This document shows, piece by piece, positions 51,827 to 61,665 of a DNA stretch of 64,000 nucleotides. Positions within the stretch are counted from its first letter, which is position 1. Each line of letters begins with the position of its first letter. The DNA is from Rhodococcus rhodnii (GTDB lineage: Bacteria > Actinomycetota > Actinomycetes > Mycobacteriales > Pseudonocardiaceae), in contig JOAA01000016.1 of NCBI GenBank assembly GCA_000720375.1, positions 186,001 through 250,000 on the forward strand, in the 5' to 3' direction. A program made the position numbers and the translations under genes. The notes beneath the pieces are model-generated. The model saw only the letters and a list, made by a program, of their open reading frames with translations, was not told the origin of the DNA and searched no databases.

Positions 51827-52093
51827 TTAGGAGGCGCCGTTCTTCTGCTCTTCGGGTTTCTCGACCGGGGCGGCGCCTTTTTCCGGGGCTTCGTGCTTGC
51901 CCGCCGGCGGGTCGAAGCTGGCCGGGACGCGCCTGAGGTGCTTGGTCATCGAGCGGGCCAGGAACACCACAGCGACGAGGAACACCAGGAGTACCAGCAG
52001 GCCGACCGGCGAGGACTTGCCGAAGTCCTCCCCGCGGCCGCCGGGGTCGTCGGGCATGGGTGGCGGCTGCGCCACCATTGCCGTGAAGGTCAT
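51827..52093 (-). CDS. Small single-pass membrane protein (Rv1083-like)
   Basis: An 88-residue protein. One membrane segment ([20 protein letters not shown], ~30-50) is followed by a basic stretch and a Lys/Glu/Pro-rich tail. The start overlaps the mca stop (ATGA). The same arrangement occurs at Rv1082-Rv1083. Function unknown. Confidence 0.82.
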   Translation of the reverse strand: MTFTAMVAQPPPMPDDPGGRGEDFGKSSPVGLLVLLVFLVAVVFLARSMTKHLRRVPASFDPPAGKHEAPEKGAAPVEKPEEQKNGAS

Positions 52094-52971
52094 GCGGTCA
52101 CCTTCTCGTTGATGCCGGTGAACAGGTCGTCCTCCGGCAGCGTCGTGTCCACCAGCGAGCGGGCCAGCTCGTACTCCTCGAACGGCCACACCTCCTGCTG
52201 GACCTCCAAGGGTACGAAGAACCAGCGGCTGTTGGGGTCGATCTGGGTCGCGTGCGCCCGCAACGCATCGTCCCTGACGGGGAAGTACTCGCCGCACTCG
52301 ACCCGGCTGGTGACCCGGTCGGCGTTGTCCGGCCTGTCCGGATCCCACTTCTCCAGCCACTCGGTGTAGGGCGACTCCAGGCCGCGCTCCAGCATCGCGT
52401 CGTGCATCGTTTGCAGGCGCTTGCGGGAGAAGCCGTGCGAGTAGTACAGCTTCAGCGGCGTCCACGGCTCGCCCGCGGACGGGAACCGATCCGGGTCGCC
52501 GGCGGCGTCGAAGGCCGCCACCGAGACCTCGTGGCACTTGATGTGGTCGGGGTGCGGGTAGCCGCCGTTCTCGTCATAGGTGACGATCACGTGCGGTCGC
52601 CACTCGCGGACCACCTCGACCAGCTTCTCGGTCGCCTCTTCGAGCGGGACGAGCGCGAAACACCCGTCCGGCAGCGGCGGCAGTGGGTCGCCTTCCGGCA
52701 GACCCGAGTCGACGAAGCCGAGCCAGCGGTGCTGGACGCCGAGGATGCGCGCGGCCTCGGCCATCTCCTCTCGTCTGAGCTCGGTCATGTTCTCCAGCAC
52801 GTCCGGCCGGTCCATGGCCGGGTTGAGAATGCTGCCGCGCTCCCCACCGGTCAGCGTGACCACCATGACCTCGTGCCCATCAGCCACGTACTTGGCCATG
52901 GTCGCGGCACCCTTGCTCGATTCGTCGTCCGGGTGTGCGTGTACCGCCATCAGACGCAGCTTCTCCGACAT
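52090..52971 (-). CDS. mca: Mycothiol S-conjugate amidase
   Basis: A 293-residue zinc amidase. The LmbE-family motif [16 protein letters not shown] is at ~9-24, and later metal/substrate motifs include [20 protein letters not shown]. It cleaves mycothiol conjugates of toxins to mercapturic acids for export. Strong resemblance to Rv1082 (Mca), and less to MshB. ATG 52971 begins the conserved region. Its presence implies a mycothiol-producing actinomycete. Confidence 0.95.
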   Translation of the reverse strand: MSEKLRLMAVHAHPDDESSKGAATMAKYVADGHEVMVVTLTGGERGSILNPAMDRPDVLENMTELRREEMAEAARILGVQHRWLGFVDSGLPEGDPLPPLPDGCFALVPLEEATEKLVEVVREWRPHVIVTYDENGGYPHPDHIKCHEVSVAAFDAAGDPDRFPSAGEPWTPLKLYYSHGFSRKRLQTMHDAMLERGLESPYTEWLEKWDPDRPDNADRVTSRVECGEYFPVRDDALRAHATQIDPNSRWFFVPLEVQQEVWPFEEYELARSLVDTTLPEDDLFTGINEKVTA

Positions 52972-53086
52972 GGTCCCTCTCTCGTGTACCCCGCGTGTGA
53001 GTCCCCCAGGCCCCCACGGATACTCGACAAGTACGCGCCCTACATTGTTCCCGTGGGGCCTACAGCGTTGATCGGGAGACCCTGAA

Positions 53087-53521
53087 TTGGAGAGCCGCGT
53101 CACCCTGCCTGAGGGCCGTTACGGCTCCTCACGAGCCCGGCCGCTCGCTCGCCGGTGGAAATGGGTGTTGACCGGCGTCGGTCTGTTACTCGCTGTAGCC
53201 ATCGCCTTCGTCGCGTACCGCAACCTCGGCTCCGCCCCGATCGAATCGGAGAGCACGGGGTTCAGCCCGGTTGGCTCCGACGCGGTCCGGATCACGTTCA
53301 CCGTGAACAGAGACGAGCCCTCGCGGCCGGCCGTGTGCGTAGTGCGGGCACGGGTGCTCGACGGCTCCGAGGGCGGCCGCAAGGAAGTGCTGATCCCACC
53401 AGGTGAGAGCACGATTTCCACTGTGATCAAGAGCTCCGGCGAACCGGTCACCGCGGACGTGTTCGGGTGCTCGTACCAGGTCCCGCCATATCTGTCCACG
53501 GAGGCGCGGCCAACGGAGTGA
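53087..53521 (+). CDS. DUF4307 membrane-anchored protein (Rv1081c-like)
   Basis: A 144-residue protein. The LPEGRYG motif precedes one membrane segment ([19 protein letters not shown]). The small extracytoplasmic domain has [23 protein letters not shown] and a second cysteine near [11 protein letters not shown]. Function unknown. It is divergent from mca and followed by greA, the conserved actinobacterial order. The start is TTG 53087 with GGGAGA upstream; this is the least certain part. Confidence 0.82.
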   Translation: MESRVTLPEGRYGSSRARPLARRWKWVLTGVGLLLAVAIAFVAYRNLGSAPIESESTGFSPVGSDAVRITFTVNRDEPSRPAVCVVRARVLDGSEGGRKEVLIPPGESTISTVIKSSGEPVTADVFGCSYQVPPYLSTEARPTE

Positions 53522-53597
53522 AACCTAAGCCGAGAGGCGACAAATCGGATATTTCGGAAACGTGATCACTACTGATCGTGTTATCCTCTTATACCGG

Positions 53598-53622
53598 CAC
53601 GGCCCCTGGCGGGCCGTGTTTT
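53598..53622 (+). terminator. Hairpin with T-tail in the greA leader
   Basis: CACGGCCC-CTGGC-GGGCCGTG followed by TTTT. It lies downstream of an AT-rich promoter-like segment (TTATCCTCTTATACC, 53581-53595) and ~80 bases before the greA start. It could terminate DUF4307 read-through or attenuate greA. Confidence 0.65.
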
Positions 53623-53701
53623 GACGTTCCGGCCCCTACGGGTGCGGAAACCACCGACCCGCATCCGCGGGATCCGGGAGCAAGACGAGGAGTTGGTGAC
53701 C

Positions 53702-54190
53702 GTGAGCGATAGCAAGGTGACCTGGCTGACGCAGGAAGCCTACAACCGCCTCAAGCAGGAGCTTGACGAGGCGATCGAGAACCGCCCGGTCATCGCCGCG
53801 AAGATCAACGCCAGCCGGGAAGAGGGCGACCTCAAGGAGAACGGCGGTTACCACGCGGCCCGCGAGGAGCAGGGGCAGGCTGAGGCACGGATCCGGCACC
53901 TCCAAGAGCTGCTGCGTAACGCCAAGGTGGGTGAGGCGCCCGCGAACGACGGCCTGGCCGAGCCCGGCAAGGTGCTCACGATCCGATACGAAGGCGACGA
54001 CGACGAAGAGCAGTTCCTGCTGGCCACGCGCGAGGAAGGCGCGGAGGGCGACCTCGACGTGTTCTCCCCCGAATCCCCGCTCGGCCGCGCTCTGCTCGGC
54101 GCCAAGGAAGGCGAGACCCGGGAGTACGAGCTGCCCAGCGGCGCCTCCCAGAAGGTCACCCTGATCAAGGCGGTTCCGTACAGCGCCTGA
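53702..54190 (+). CDS. greA: Transcription elongation factor GreA
   Basis: A 162-residue protein. The N-terminal coiled coil has [30 protein letters not shown], whose tip acidic residues stimulate RNA polymerase cleavage of backtracked RNA. The C-terminal FKBP-like domain has [29 protein letters not shown] 53702 has GAGGAG 9 bases upstream; GTG 53696 is too close. Equivalent of Rv1080c. Confidence 0.95.
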   Translation: MSDSKVTWLTQEAYNRLKQELDEAIENRPVIAAKINASREEGDLKENGGYHAAREEQGQAEARIRHLQELLRNAKVGEAPANDGLAEPGKVLTIRYEGDDDEEQFLLATREEGAEGDLDVFSPESPLGRALLGAKEGETREYELPSGASQKVTLIKAVPYSA

Positions 54191-54201
54191 CAGACGCATC
54201 C

Positions 54202-54232
54202 AAGTGGGCACGGAAATCGGCCGTGCCCACTT
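54202..54232 (+). terminator. Terminator of greA
   Basis: 12-bp stem AAGTGGGCACGG/CCGTGCCCACTT with a 7-base loop and a short T-run. Confidence 0.85.
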
Positions 54233-54286
54233 TGGCGTGCCCGGATGCGGGGGTTCTTGGAGCCTCGATCGTACGAACGGTCCGCT

Positions 54287-54377
54287 CGCAAATCTGGTTG
54301 TCCACAACCGCCCGGTAACCCTTTGACCTGCCCATATCCCCGGTAGAATGGCGTCGGGGTCGCCCCCCGGGAGTGGT
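54287..54377 (-). repeat. Dispersed repeat copy B, segment left of the insertion sequence
   Basis: The inverted counterpart of the 3' ~90 bases of copy A (51512-51600). It includes TTGTCCACAACC, CCCATATCCC, TAGAATGGCGTC and the CGGGAGTGG site where the insertion sequence entered. Confidence 0.7.
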
Positions 54378-55774
54378 CAGGGGGTCGGCAAAGTCGTTTG
54401 CGTTGTCAGGTGGGGGTTCCGAGGTGGGTGAGTGGCCGGGTGAAGTCTCGGCTCATGTGGCGCAGGCCTTGGGCGATGGTGGTCCGGCCGTGGTGGCGCA
54501 GGGTGCTGATGGCGAGGTTGCGCAGGGTGGCCATGAACCGGGGTGCATTGCCGGTGCGCACGCGGGAGTGGTCTTCGCCGTAGGTGACATCGCGGACCCA
54601 GTGCAGCCGGTTTTCGATGTGCCAGTGGTTGCGGGCGTAGGCCGCGACCTGGGCAGGGTGGGCGTGCCGGGTGGGCAGGGTGGGCAGGCCTAGTTCGGCG
54701 TAGGCGCTGCGTTTTCCGGTGCTGTGCTGGGTGGTATAGCGCTCGATGAGCAGCGCGTGGGTCGCGTGGGGGAACTCGACCCGGGGGTAGCCGAGGTAGT
54801 CGCCGAGCGGGGCGAGTTGGATGGTGCGCCGTTCGGTGCGGCCGTGGCCGGTCTCGTCCCGGGTGCAGATCGGGATGTCGTGCCAGGGCAACGCATCCAG
54901 CTGCTCGAAGAGCTGGTGCTGGTTCTCCTTGACGATGAACACGTAGCAGGCGCCGCGCCGGTGCAGGTAGCGGGCATGGTCGGCGACGGTGTGCAAGGCG
55001 TCCGCGGTCACCACCTTTCCGGTCAGGTCGACCTGATCCAGCAGGGACTGCACCCAGGCGATCTCGCTAGTGCCGGTGGTGACCAGGCGCTGGCCCAGCA
55101 CGATTCCCTCGGTGTGCGGCTGGCCGGTGGTGTGGGTGATCGCGGCCAGCACCTGCACGCCCGTGCCGCCGGCGCGGGGATAGGTACCACGCAACGACTT
55201 GCCGTCGATCGCGACCGCTGCGGGCAGGCCGTCGGTGTCCGCACTGTCACCGGCGTGATCGTCACCGGTCTGGCTGGTGGTGTCTGCGCGCAGCCAGGCG
55301 CTGATCGCGGCATCCAGCAGGTCACCGTCCACCTGCTGGGCCAGTCGCCGGACAGTTGATTCCTCCGGCGCGACATACCGGTCCTGGCAGGCATCCAACC
55401 GCGCGCCCATGATCGCCAGCACGCGTTGCGGCAGATCAGCGATCCATTCCCCGATCGCGGCGAACGACCGTGCCCCGGCCAGCACCGCCGCCGCGGCCAA
55501 CGTCAGCAACGACCCCGCCGAATGCCGCACCCCACGCCGATCCCGCGGATCGGGCACCAGGGCCAGGCAATCACGCAGGTCAGCCGCCTGCTCCGGCGTG
55601 ATCACCCGATGGGGGTGACCGCCACAACCAGGGGCCAACCGATCGAACACGGCAGGGATCAGGCAAGATTCCACCACGGGCACGGCTCTCTCGATCATGG
55701 GACTTCGACAATCACATGATCAACGAGACCGCGCCCGACCCATAAACCGGGTGATCAACTTTGCCGACCCCCTG
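54378..55774 (-). mobile_element. Complete ISAs1-family-like insertion sequence
   Basis: 1397 bp. Perfect 17-bp terminal inverted repeats: CAGGGGGTCGGCAAAGT at 54378-54394 and its complement at 55758-55774. The flanks carry an identical 12-base direct repeat CCCGGGAGTGGT (54366-54377 and 55775-55786), read as the target-site duplication; part of it could be target sequence symmetry. One intact transposase gene fills the element. Intact ends and duplication suggest recent transposition. Confidence 0.92.
54406..55698 (-). CDS. ISAs1-family DDE transposase
   Basis: A 430-residue transposase. The N-terminal associated domain ([28 protein letters not shown]) precedes the DDE core: AIDGKSLRG (first Asp), VTADALHT (second Asp) and [22 protein letters not shown] (Glu in a YxxxE-like context), typical of ISAs1. 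No frameshift or internal stop. ATG 55698 lies 60 bases inside the right terminal repeat. Confidence 0.93.
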   Translation of the reverse strand: MIERAVPVVESCLIPAVFDRLAPGCGGHPHRVITPEQAADLRDCLALVPDPRDRRGVRHSAGSLLTLAAAAVLAGARSFAAIGEWIADLPQRVLAIMGARLDACQDRYVAPEESTVRRLAQQVDGDLLDAAISAWLRADTTSQTGDDHAGDSADTDGLPAAVAIDGKSLRGTYPRAGGTGVQVLAAITHTTGQPHTEGIVLGQRLVTTGTSEIAWVQSLLDQVDLTGKVVTADALHTVADHARYLHRRGACYVFIVKENQHQLFEQLDALPWHDIPICTRDETGHGRTERRTIQLAPLGDYLGYPRVEFPHATHALLIERYTTQHSTGKRSAYAELGLPTLPTRHAHPAQVAAYARNHWHIENRLHWVRDVTYGEDHSRVRTGNAPRFMATLRNLAISTLRHHGRTTIAQGLRHMSRDFTRPLTHLGTPT

Positions 55775-56130
55775 CCCGGGAGTGGTGGGGGATGTCTTTT
55801 TCTGGGGGTGTTGCCGTCGCGCATGTCGGCCAGGTCGGGACTGTGACGTGGCGGCTGGGTTTCTCCTCGACGCTCTTGTTCCGGACTCTTGAAAAGAATT
55901 GCAGGGAGGCCACCCAGAGGGAGGGGCTTTCAGCTCGAATTTCCCCGTTGTCTGGTGGGCGTGTGTGTCCCCTCCGGTACGGCCTGCCTGACGGAACCAC
56001 GGGGTGTCAAGAGGTCGGTATCGGTTCCGCTGTGGGCTGGTTTTCGTAGGCCGACCTCCTGGACACCCCCTGGTTGGACAAGCCCAGGCCATACCGGAGG
56101 GAACACCCACGAAGCCCACCCCTGTGCTAC
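55775..56130 (-). repeat. Dispersed repeat copy B, segment right of the insertion sequence
   Basis: Inverted and diverged counterpart of 51274-51520. It starts with CCACTCCCGGG (minus strand order reversed) and ends with a CCTCCGGTATGGCCTGGG/TACCGGAGG long hairpin that has ~80 extra bases in its loop compared with copy A. There is no gene; 56131-56290 also shows none. Confidence 0.65.
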
Positions 56131-56290
56131 CGCACCCGAAGAGAACAGCCACTCCTGCGCCGCCGAACCGGAAAGCTTCGGCACCAGAAGAGCCATCCCC
56201 GCGTTGCCGCACCGGGACCACGACAAGGACCTGACAGCGCCGCGGCGACTTATCCCTCCCGGGTGTGGCAGGGCATCGGGTTCGGCCTTG

Positions 56291-56773
56291 TCAGGACTGC
56301 GTCTGGGCGACTCGTTCGAGCAGGGGGCGGGAACGGAGCGGGATCGGCGTGGACAACGCGATCGAGGTGGACATCCTCTGCACGCCCGCGACATTCACCA
56401 CCTCGTCGATCACGCGCTGGAGGTCCTCGTTCGACCGGGCGACCATCCTGACCAGCAGGTCTCCTTGGCCGGTTGTCGCGTGCACCTCGCACACCTCGTC
56501 GATGGACGCCAGGCCTTCGGTCACCGGACCGCGATATCCCTGGGCGATCTCCACGACGGCGAACGCTGTCAGGCCGTAGCCCATCGCTTCGAGGCTCAGT
56601 TCGGGCGGAAACCCGGCGAGTACCCCGGTCTTGACGAGCCGGTCCAGCCGGGCCTGGACTGTCCCTCTTGCGACGCCGAGGCGGCGGGAACACTCCAGGA
56701 CGCCCAGCCGCGGCTCGTCGGTGAGCAACAGCAGCAGCCGGGCGTCCAGGGAGTCGATCGGATTTACTTCCAC
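56291..56773 (-). CDS. Lrp/AsnC-family regulator, possibly of hppD
   Basis: A 160-residue protein. The helix-turn-helix (SLDARLLLLLTDEPRLGVLECSRRLGVARGTVQARLDRL) precedes a RAM ligand domain (VEIAQGY, VHATTGQGDLLVRMVARSNEDLQRVI). In actinomycetes an Lrp regulator is usually divergent from hppD (HpdR type); here a MarR/MFS pair lies between them. Its GTG start overlaps the MFS stop by 10 bases, so it may now be co-transcribed with the exporter. Confidence 0.9.
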   Translation of the reverse strand: MEVNPIDSLDARLLLLLTDEPRLGVLECSRRLGVARGTVQARLDRLVKTGVLAGFPPELSLEAMGYGLTAFAVVEIAQGYRGPVTEGLASIDEVCEVHATTGQGDLLVRMVARSNEDLQRVIDEVVNVAGVQRMSTSIALSTPIPLRSRPLLERVAQTQS

Positions 56774-59253
56774 TCCTCGAACCCTAGGGTCACGTCGTGG
56801 TTCATGCGCTCACCGTCGCCCAACCGAAGGTGGTCGACGGTCGGCGCGTATCCGCTGGCGATGACCGTGTACTCGCCGGGGCCTAGGTCGGTGACGTGGT
56901 AGCGGCCGTCGTCATCGGTTGTGGTCACGCTGACGACCGAGCCGTCCTTGTCGACGACCGTGATGCGGGCCTCGGACACGGGTACGCCTCGGTGGTTACG
57001 TGCGACACCGCACAGCTCGGCGCCGCTTGTCAGCGATACGTCCTGACGGACCTCGCCTACCTCGGGCACGGCCAATGGGACGGCTGCCGGGCGGTATCCG
57101 GAGGCGTTGACAACCAGTGTGTACGCGCCTGCGCCGACGCTGGTGAAGCGGTACGTGCCGTCGGACGCGCTGCGGTGTGACCCGATGACGTGGCCCGCGC
57201 GGTCCGTCAACGTCACCGTCGCGGCCTGGACTGGGCTGCCCACACGCGCGGCACGGATCACACCGGCTACTTCGCCCGCTCCGATCAATGTCAGGTCGAC
57301 GACGATCGGTTGGGAGTCGAGCTTCAGGGATGACGCATAGGGTTGGTGGCCTGGCGCCGAAGCTATGAGCACATAGGCGCCTTGGCTGGGTGCCTGCAGT
57401 TGGTATCGGCCGAATGCGTCGGCGTTGCTGCGGGCCACTTGTTGGCCGGTGTGGTCGATCAATGTCAGGATCGCGCCGCCGACCGCTGTGCCGTCGCCGT
57501 TCTGGATCAGGCCGTGCACGGGTTGGTGTCCGTTGGTCGAGACTGGCACTTCGGGCTTGACGTGCTTGCCGTGTGCAGGTTCCTCGAGCAGTGCCTCGCC
57601 GCCCTCGACCATCGCCGCCTGGATCGCGTTGCCGGTGCGCAGCGGGATTTCCTTGATGAACAAGGAAACTATGAACGCCAGCACCATCACGAACGTCCCG
57701 GCGAGGAACACCGTCTGGATCGAGTCGGTGAAGCCTTCGAGGAACGGCCTGGCCAAGCGCGCGTCGATCCTTTGCAGGAACGAGGAATCCTGCAGCACGT
57801 TGCCGACACCGCCGCCTTGCAACCCTTCGATCACCTGGCGGTTGTCCGGGTTGGCGAGCACCGCCGGGTCGGTCAACGCGGCCTGGAACGAGGGCGTCGG
57901 CGCGATTCGCGTGAAGGCGTCGCGGATCTTGTCGCCGACCGTGCTGAACAGCACCGACAGGAACACCGCGACACCGATCGTGCCGCCCATCTGGCGGAAG
58001 AACGTGGCCGACGCGGTCGAAACGCCCATGTCACGCGGTGGCGCCGCGTTCTGCGCCGCGATGGTCAGCGTCTGCATCGACAGGCCGAGACCGAGGCCGA
58101 ACACTCCCATGTAGACCATCGGCTGCCACAGTGGACTGTCCACTTCGATCGTGTAGAACAATCCCATCCCCGCGATCAGGAACAGGCTGCCGATGATCGG
58201 GAAGATCTTGTAGCGGCCGGTCTTCGCGGTGATCCGGCCGGACGTGAACGACGCGATCATGATGCCGACCATCAGCGGCAGCATCAGCAGACCGGCCGAC
58301 GTCGGGGTCTCGCCCTTCACGATCTGCAGGTACTGCGGCACCATCGTGATCCCGCCGAACATGCCGACACCGAGGATCACGCCTGCCAGGATCACCATCG
58401 AGAACGTCGAATTCTTGAACAGCCGCAACGGGATCAGCGCGGCGTCCTTCATCCGTGTCTCGGTCACCAGGAACAGGATCAGGCCGATCGCGCCGACTAT
58501 GTAACAGAGGATCGCGCGCTCGGAGGCCCAGCCCCATTCCCGGCCCTGCTCGGCGATGATCAGCAACGGCACCACGCCGACCACCAGGAACAGCGCGCCG
58601 AACCAGTCGACCTTGTGGTCGTGCCGCTCGTGCGGCACGTTCAGCACGCGGGCCACCACGAACAGCGCGATGATCCCGATCGGCACGTTCACCAGGAACA
58701 CCCAGCGCCAGCCGGTGATGTTCAGGATCTCCTGCTGCCCGGCCAGGAATCCGCCGAGCACCGGGCCGAGAACGCTGGACGTGCCGAACACGGCCATGAA
58801 ATAGCCCTGGTACTTCGCGCGCTCCCGCGGCGAGACGATGTCGGCGATGATCGTGAACGCCAACGACATCAGGCCGCCGGCGCCAAGCCCTTGCAGCGCA
58901 CGGAAAGCCGCGAGCTGGTACATCGATTGCGAGAAGGTACAGGCCAGCGAGCCGATCACGAACAACGAGATGGCCGTCAGGTAGAACGGCTTACGTCCAT
59001 ATATATCGGACAATTTGCCGTAGATCGGCGTGGTGATCGTGGAGGTGATCAGGTACGCGGTGGTCGCCCACGCCTGCAGGCTCAGCCCGTCGAGGTCGTC
59101 GGCGATCGTCCTGATCGACGTACCGACAATGGTCTGGTCCAGCGCGGCCAGGAACATGCCGAGCATCAGGCCGCTGAGGATCACCAGGATCTGCCGGTGC
59201 GACAGCTGCGCCGGCGGCGCCTGGTGCTGTTGCGCCACGGCGGTTTCGGTCAT
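56764..59253 (-). CDS. DHA2-family MFS drug exporter fused to carboxypeptidase-regulatory-like repeats
   Basis: An 829-residue fusion. Residues ~20-520 are a 14-helix EmrB/QacA-type transporter with motif C-like LDQTIVGTSIRTI, GKLSDIYGRKPFY and GPVLGGFLAG. After a linker (~545-580) come three ~80-residue beta-sandwich repeats with the CarboxypepD-regulatory pattern: GTAVGGAILTLIDHTGQQVARSNADAFGRYQL, AATVTLTDRAGHVIGSHRSASDGTYRF and SEARITVVDKDGSVVSVTTTDDDGRYHV. The tail side relative to the membrane should be cytoplasmic if 14 helices are correct. Coupled to the upstream MarR gene (ATGA). Confidence 0.92.
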   Translation of the reverse strand: MTETAVAQQHQAPPAQLSHRQILVILSGLMLGMFLAALDQTIVGTSIRTIADDLDGLSLQAWATTAYLITSTITTPIYGKLSDIYGRKPFYLTAISLFVIGSLACTFSQSMYQLAAFRALQGLGAGGLMSLAFTIIADIVSPRERAKYQGYFMAVFGTSSVLGPVLGGFLAGQQEILNITGWRWVFLVNVPIGIIALFVVARVLNVPHERHDHKVDWFGALFLVVGVVPLLIIAEQGREWGWASERAILCYIVGAIGLILFLVTETRMKDAALIPLRLFKNSTFSMVILAGVILGVGMFGGITMVPQYLQIVKGETPTSAGLLMLPLMVGIMIASFTSGRITAKTGRYKIFPIIGSLFLIAGMGLFYTIEVDSPLWQPMVYMGVFGLGLGLSMQTLTIAAQNAAPPRDMGVSTASATFFRQMGGTIGVAVFLSVLFSTVGDKIRDAFTRIAPTPSFQAALTDPAVLANPDNRQVIEGLQGGGVGNVLQDSSFLQRIDARLARPFLEGFTDSIQTVFLAGTFVMVLAFIVSLFIKEIPLRTGNAIQAAMVEGGEALLEEPAHGKHVKPEVPVSTNGHQPVHGLIQNGDGTAVGGAILTLIDHTGQQVARSNADAFGRYQLQAPSQGAYVLIASAPGHQPYASSLKLDSQPIVVDLTLIGAGEVAGVIRAARVGSPVQAATVTLTDRAGHVIGSHRSASDGTYRFTSVGAGAYTLVVNASGYRPAAVPLAVPEVGEVRQDVSLTSGAELCGVARNHRGVPVSEARITVVDKDGSVVSVTTTDDDGRYHVTDLGPGEYTVIASGYAPTVDHLRLGDGERMNHDVTLGFEEWK

Positions 59254-59723
59254 CGGACTTCCCCCAGGGGGTGGTAGTTCTCGAAGTCTGTGTTGAGGCG
59301 GTCGAGCAGCATCACCAACGTGCGTCGTTCGCTCGCGGGCCAGTCGGCCACGACCGCCGCGATGTGCTTGGTCCGTTCCGCCCTTGCCCGGTCGAACGTG
59401 CCGCGCCCCGCTTCGGTGGCCACCAGCAGGCATGCCCTGCCATCTTCCGGGTCGGCTTTGCGTTCCACCAGGCCGTGCGCTACGAGCGAACTGGTCTGCC
59501 TGCTGACCGTGGATGTGTCGGAGTGCACGGCGTCCGCGAGCGCCGTGATCCGCTTCGGTCCCTCCCGGACCAGGTGCGCCAGCAGCGCGTACGCCGCTCG
59601 CTCGATGCCTTCGCTCGTCGCCTGCGAGAACTGGGCCTTGGCTCGTCCGACCATGGTCAGCAGCCGGACCAACTGATGACCCAGTTCCTCGGCGACAGCG
59701 AGGTCTTGTCCTTGGTCAGCCAT
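59250..59723 (-). CDS. MarR-family regulator of the MFS exporter
   Basis: A 157-residue protein. Winged helix: LLAHLVREGPKRITALADAVHSDTSTVSRQTSSLVAHGLVERKADPEDGRACLL. It is directly upstream of and overlapping the exporter gene, so drug-responsive derepression is likely. A nested palindrome lies 18 bases before its start. Confidence 0.92.
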   Translation of the reverse strand: MADQGQDLAVAEELGHQLVRLLTMVGRAKAQFSQATSEGIERAAYALLAHLVREGPKRITALADAVHSDTSTVSRQTSSLVAHGLVERKADPEDGRACLLVATEAGRGTFDRARAERTKHIAAVVADWPASERRTLVMLLDRLNTDFENYHPLGEVR

Positions 59724-59725
59724 GA

Positions 59726-61280
<1,555 letters not shown>

Positions 61281-61623
61281 CAAGCACAGCGAAGGCTCGA
61301 CTTGGTGTGGAGCGCCGCCCAATGCTTTCGGCGCGGCTGGGCGCCAGCCCTGCCCGCGTCTTGCACTACCGAGGGCGGCGGCCTCCATGAAGCTCCCAGC
61401 GGCGGGAGCCAGGCACTTCGCTCCACATCAAATGGCGCCGCCGCAAGCACATCGCGCCACCAGCACAACCGAAGCAACCGCTGAGACAGACCTGGCTCCG
61501 CGACCCTACGGCACGCCACCGACAAAAAGCCGGGCCCGAACTGAGCACCCCCCGATGGCCCAAAGTACCGAAAGGGTCTGACAAAACCGGCGGGAACGAG
61601 CTCCTCCCTGTGGAGTACTGAAA
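61281..61623. other. Intergenic region, no gene supported
   Basis: About 340 bases. Short open frames lack codon bias or start signals. It has diverged inverted segments around 61310-61470 (TGTGGAGCGCCGCC against GGCGCCGCC-type bases) but nothing I can name. Confidence 0.4.
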
Positions 61624-61663
61624 GGTGGCGTTTTCCCCTTGCGTGGCAGGGGAAAACGCCACC
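61624..61663. terminator. Terminator at the end of the sigma factor gene
   Basis: 15-bp perfect stem GGTGGCGTTTTCCCC and complement with a 10-base loop. The internal TTTT/AAAA gives T-runs in both orientations. Confidence 0.85.
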
Positions 61664-61665
61664 CC

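Noticed and set aside
57343..59277. 644-codon plus-strand open frame
   Set aside because: Antisense shadow of the MFS exporter; composition is Arg/His/Gln-rich with no domain.
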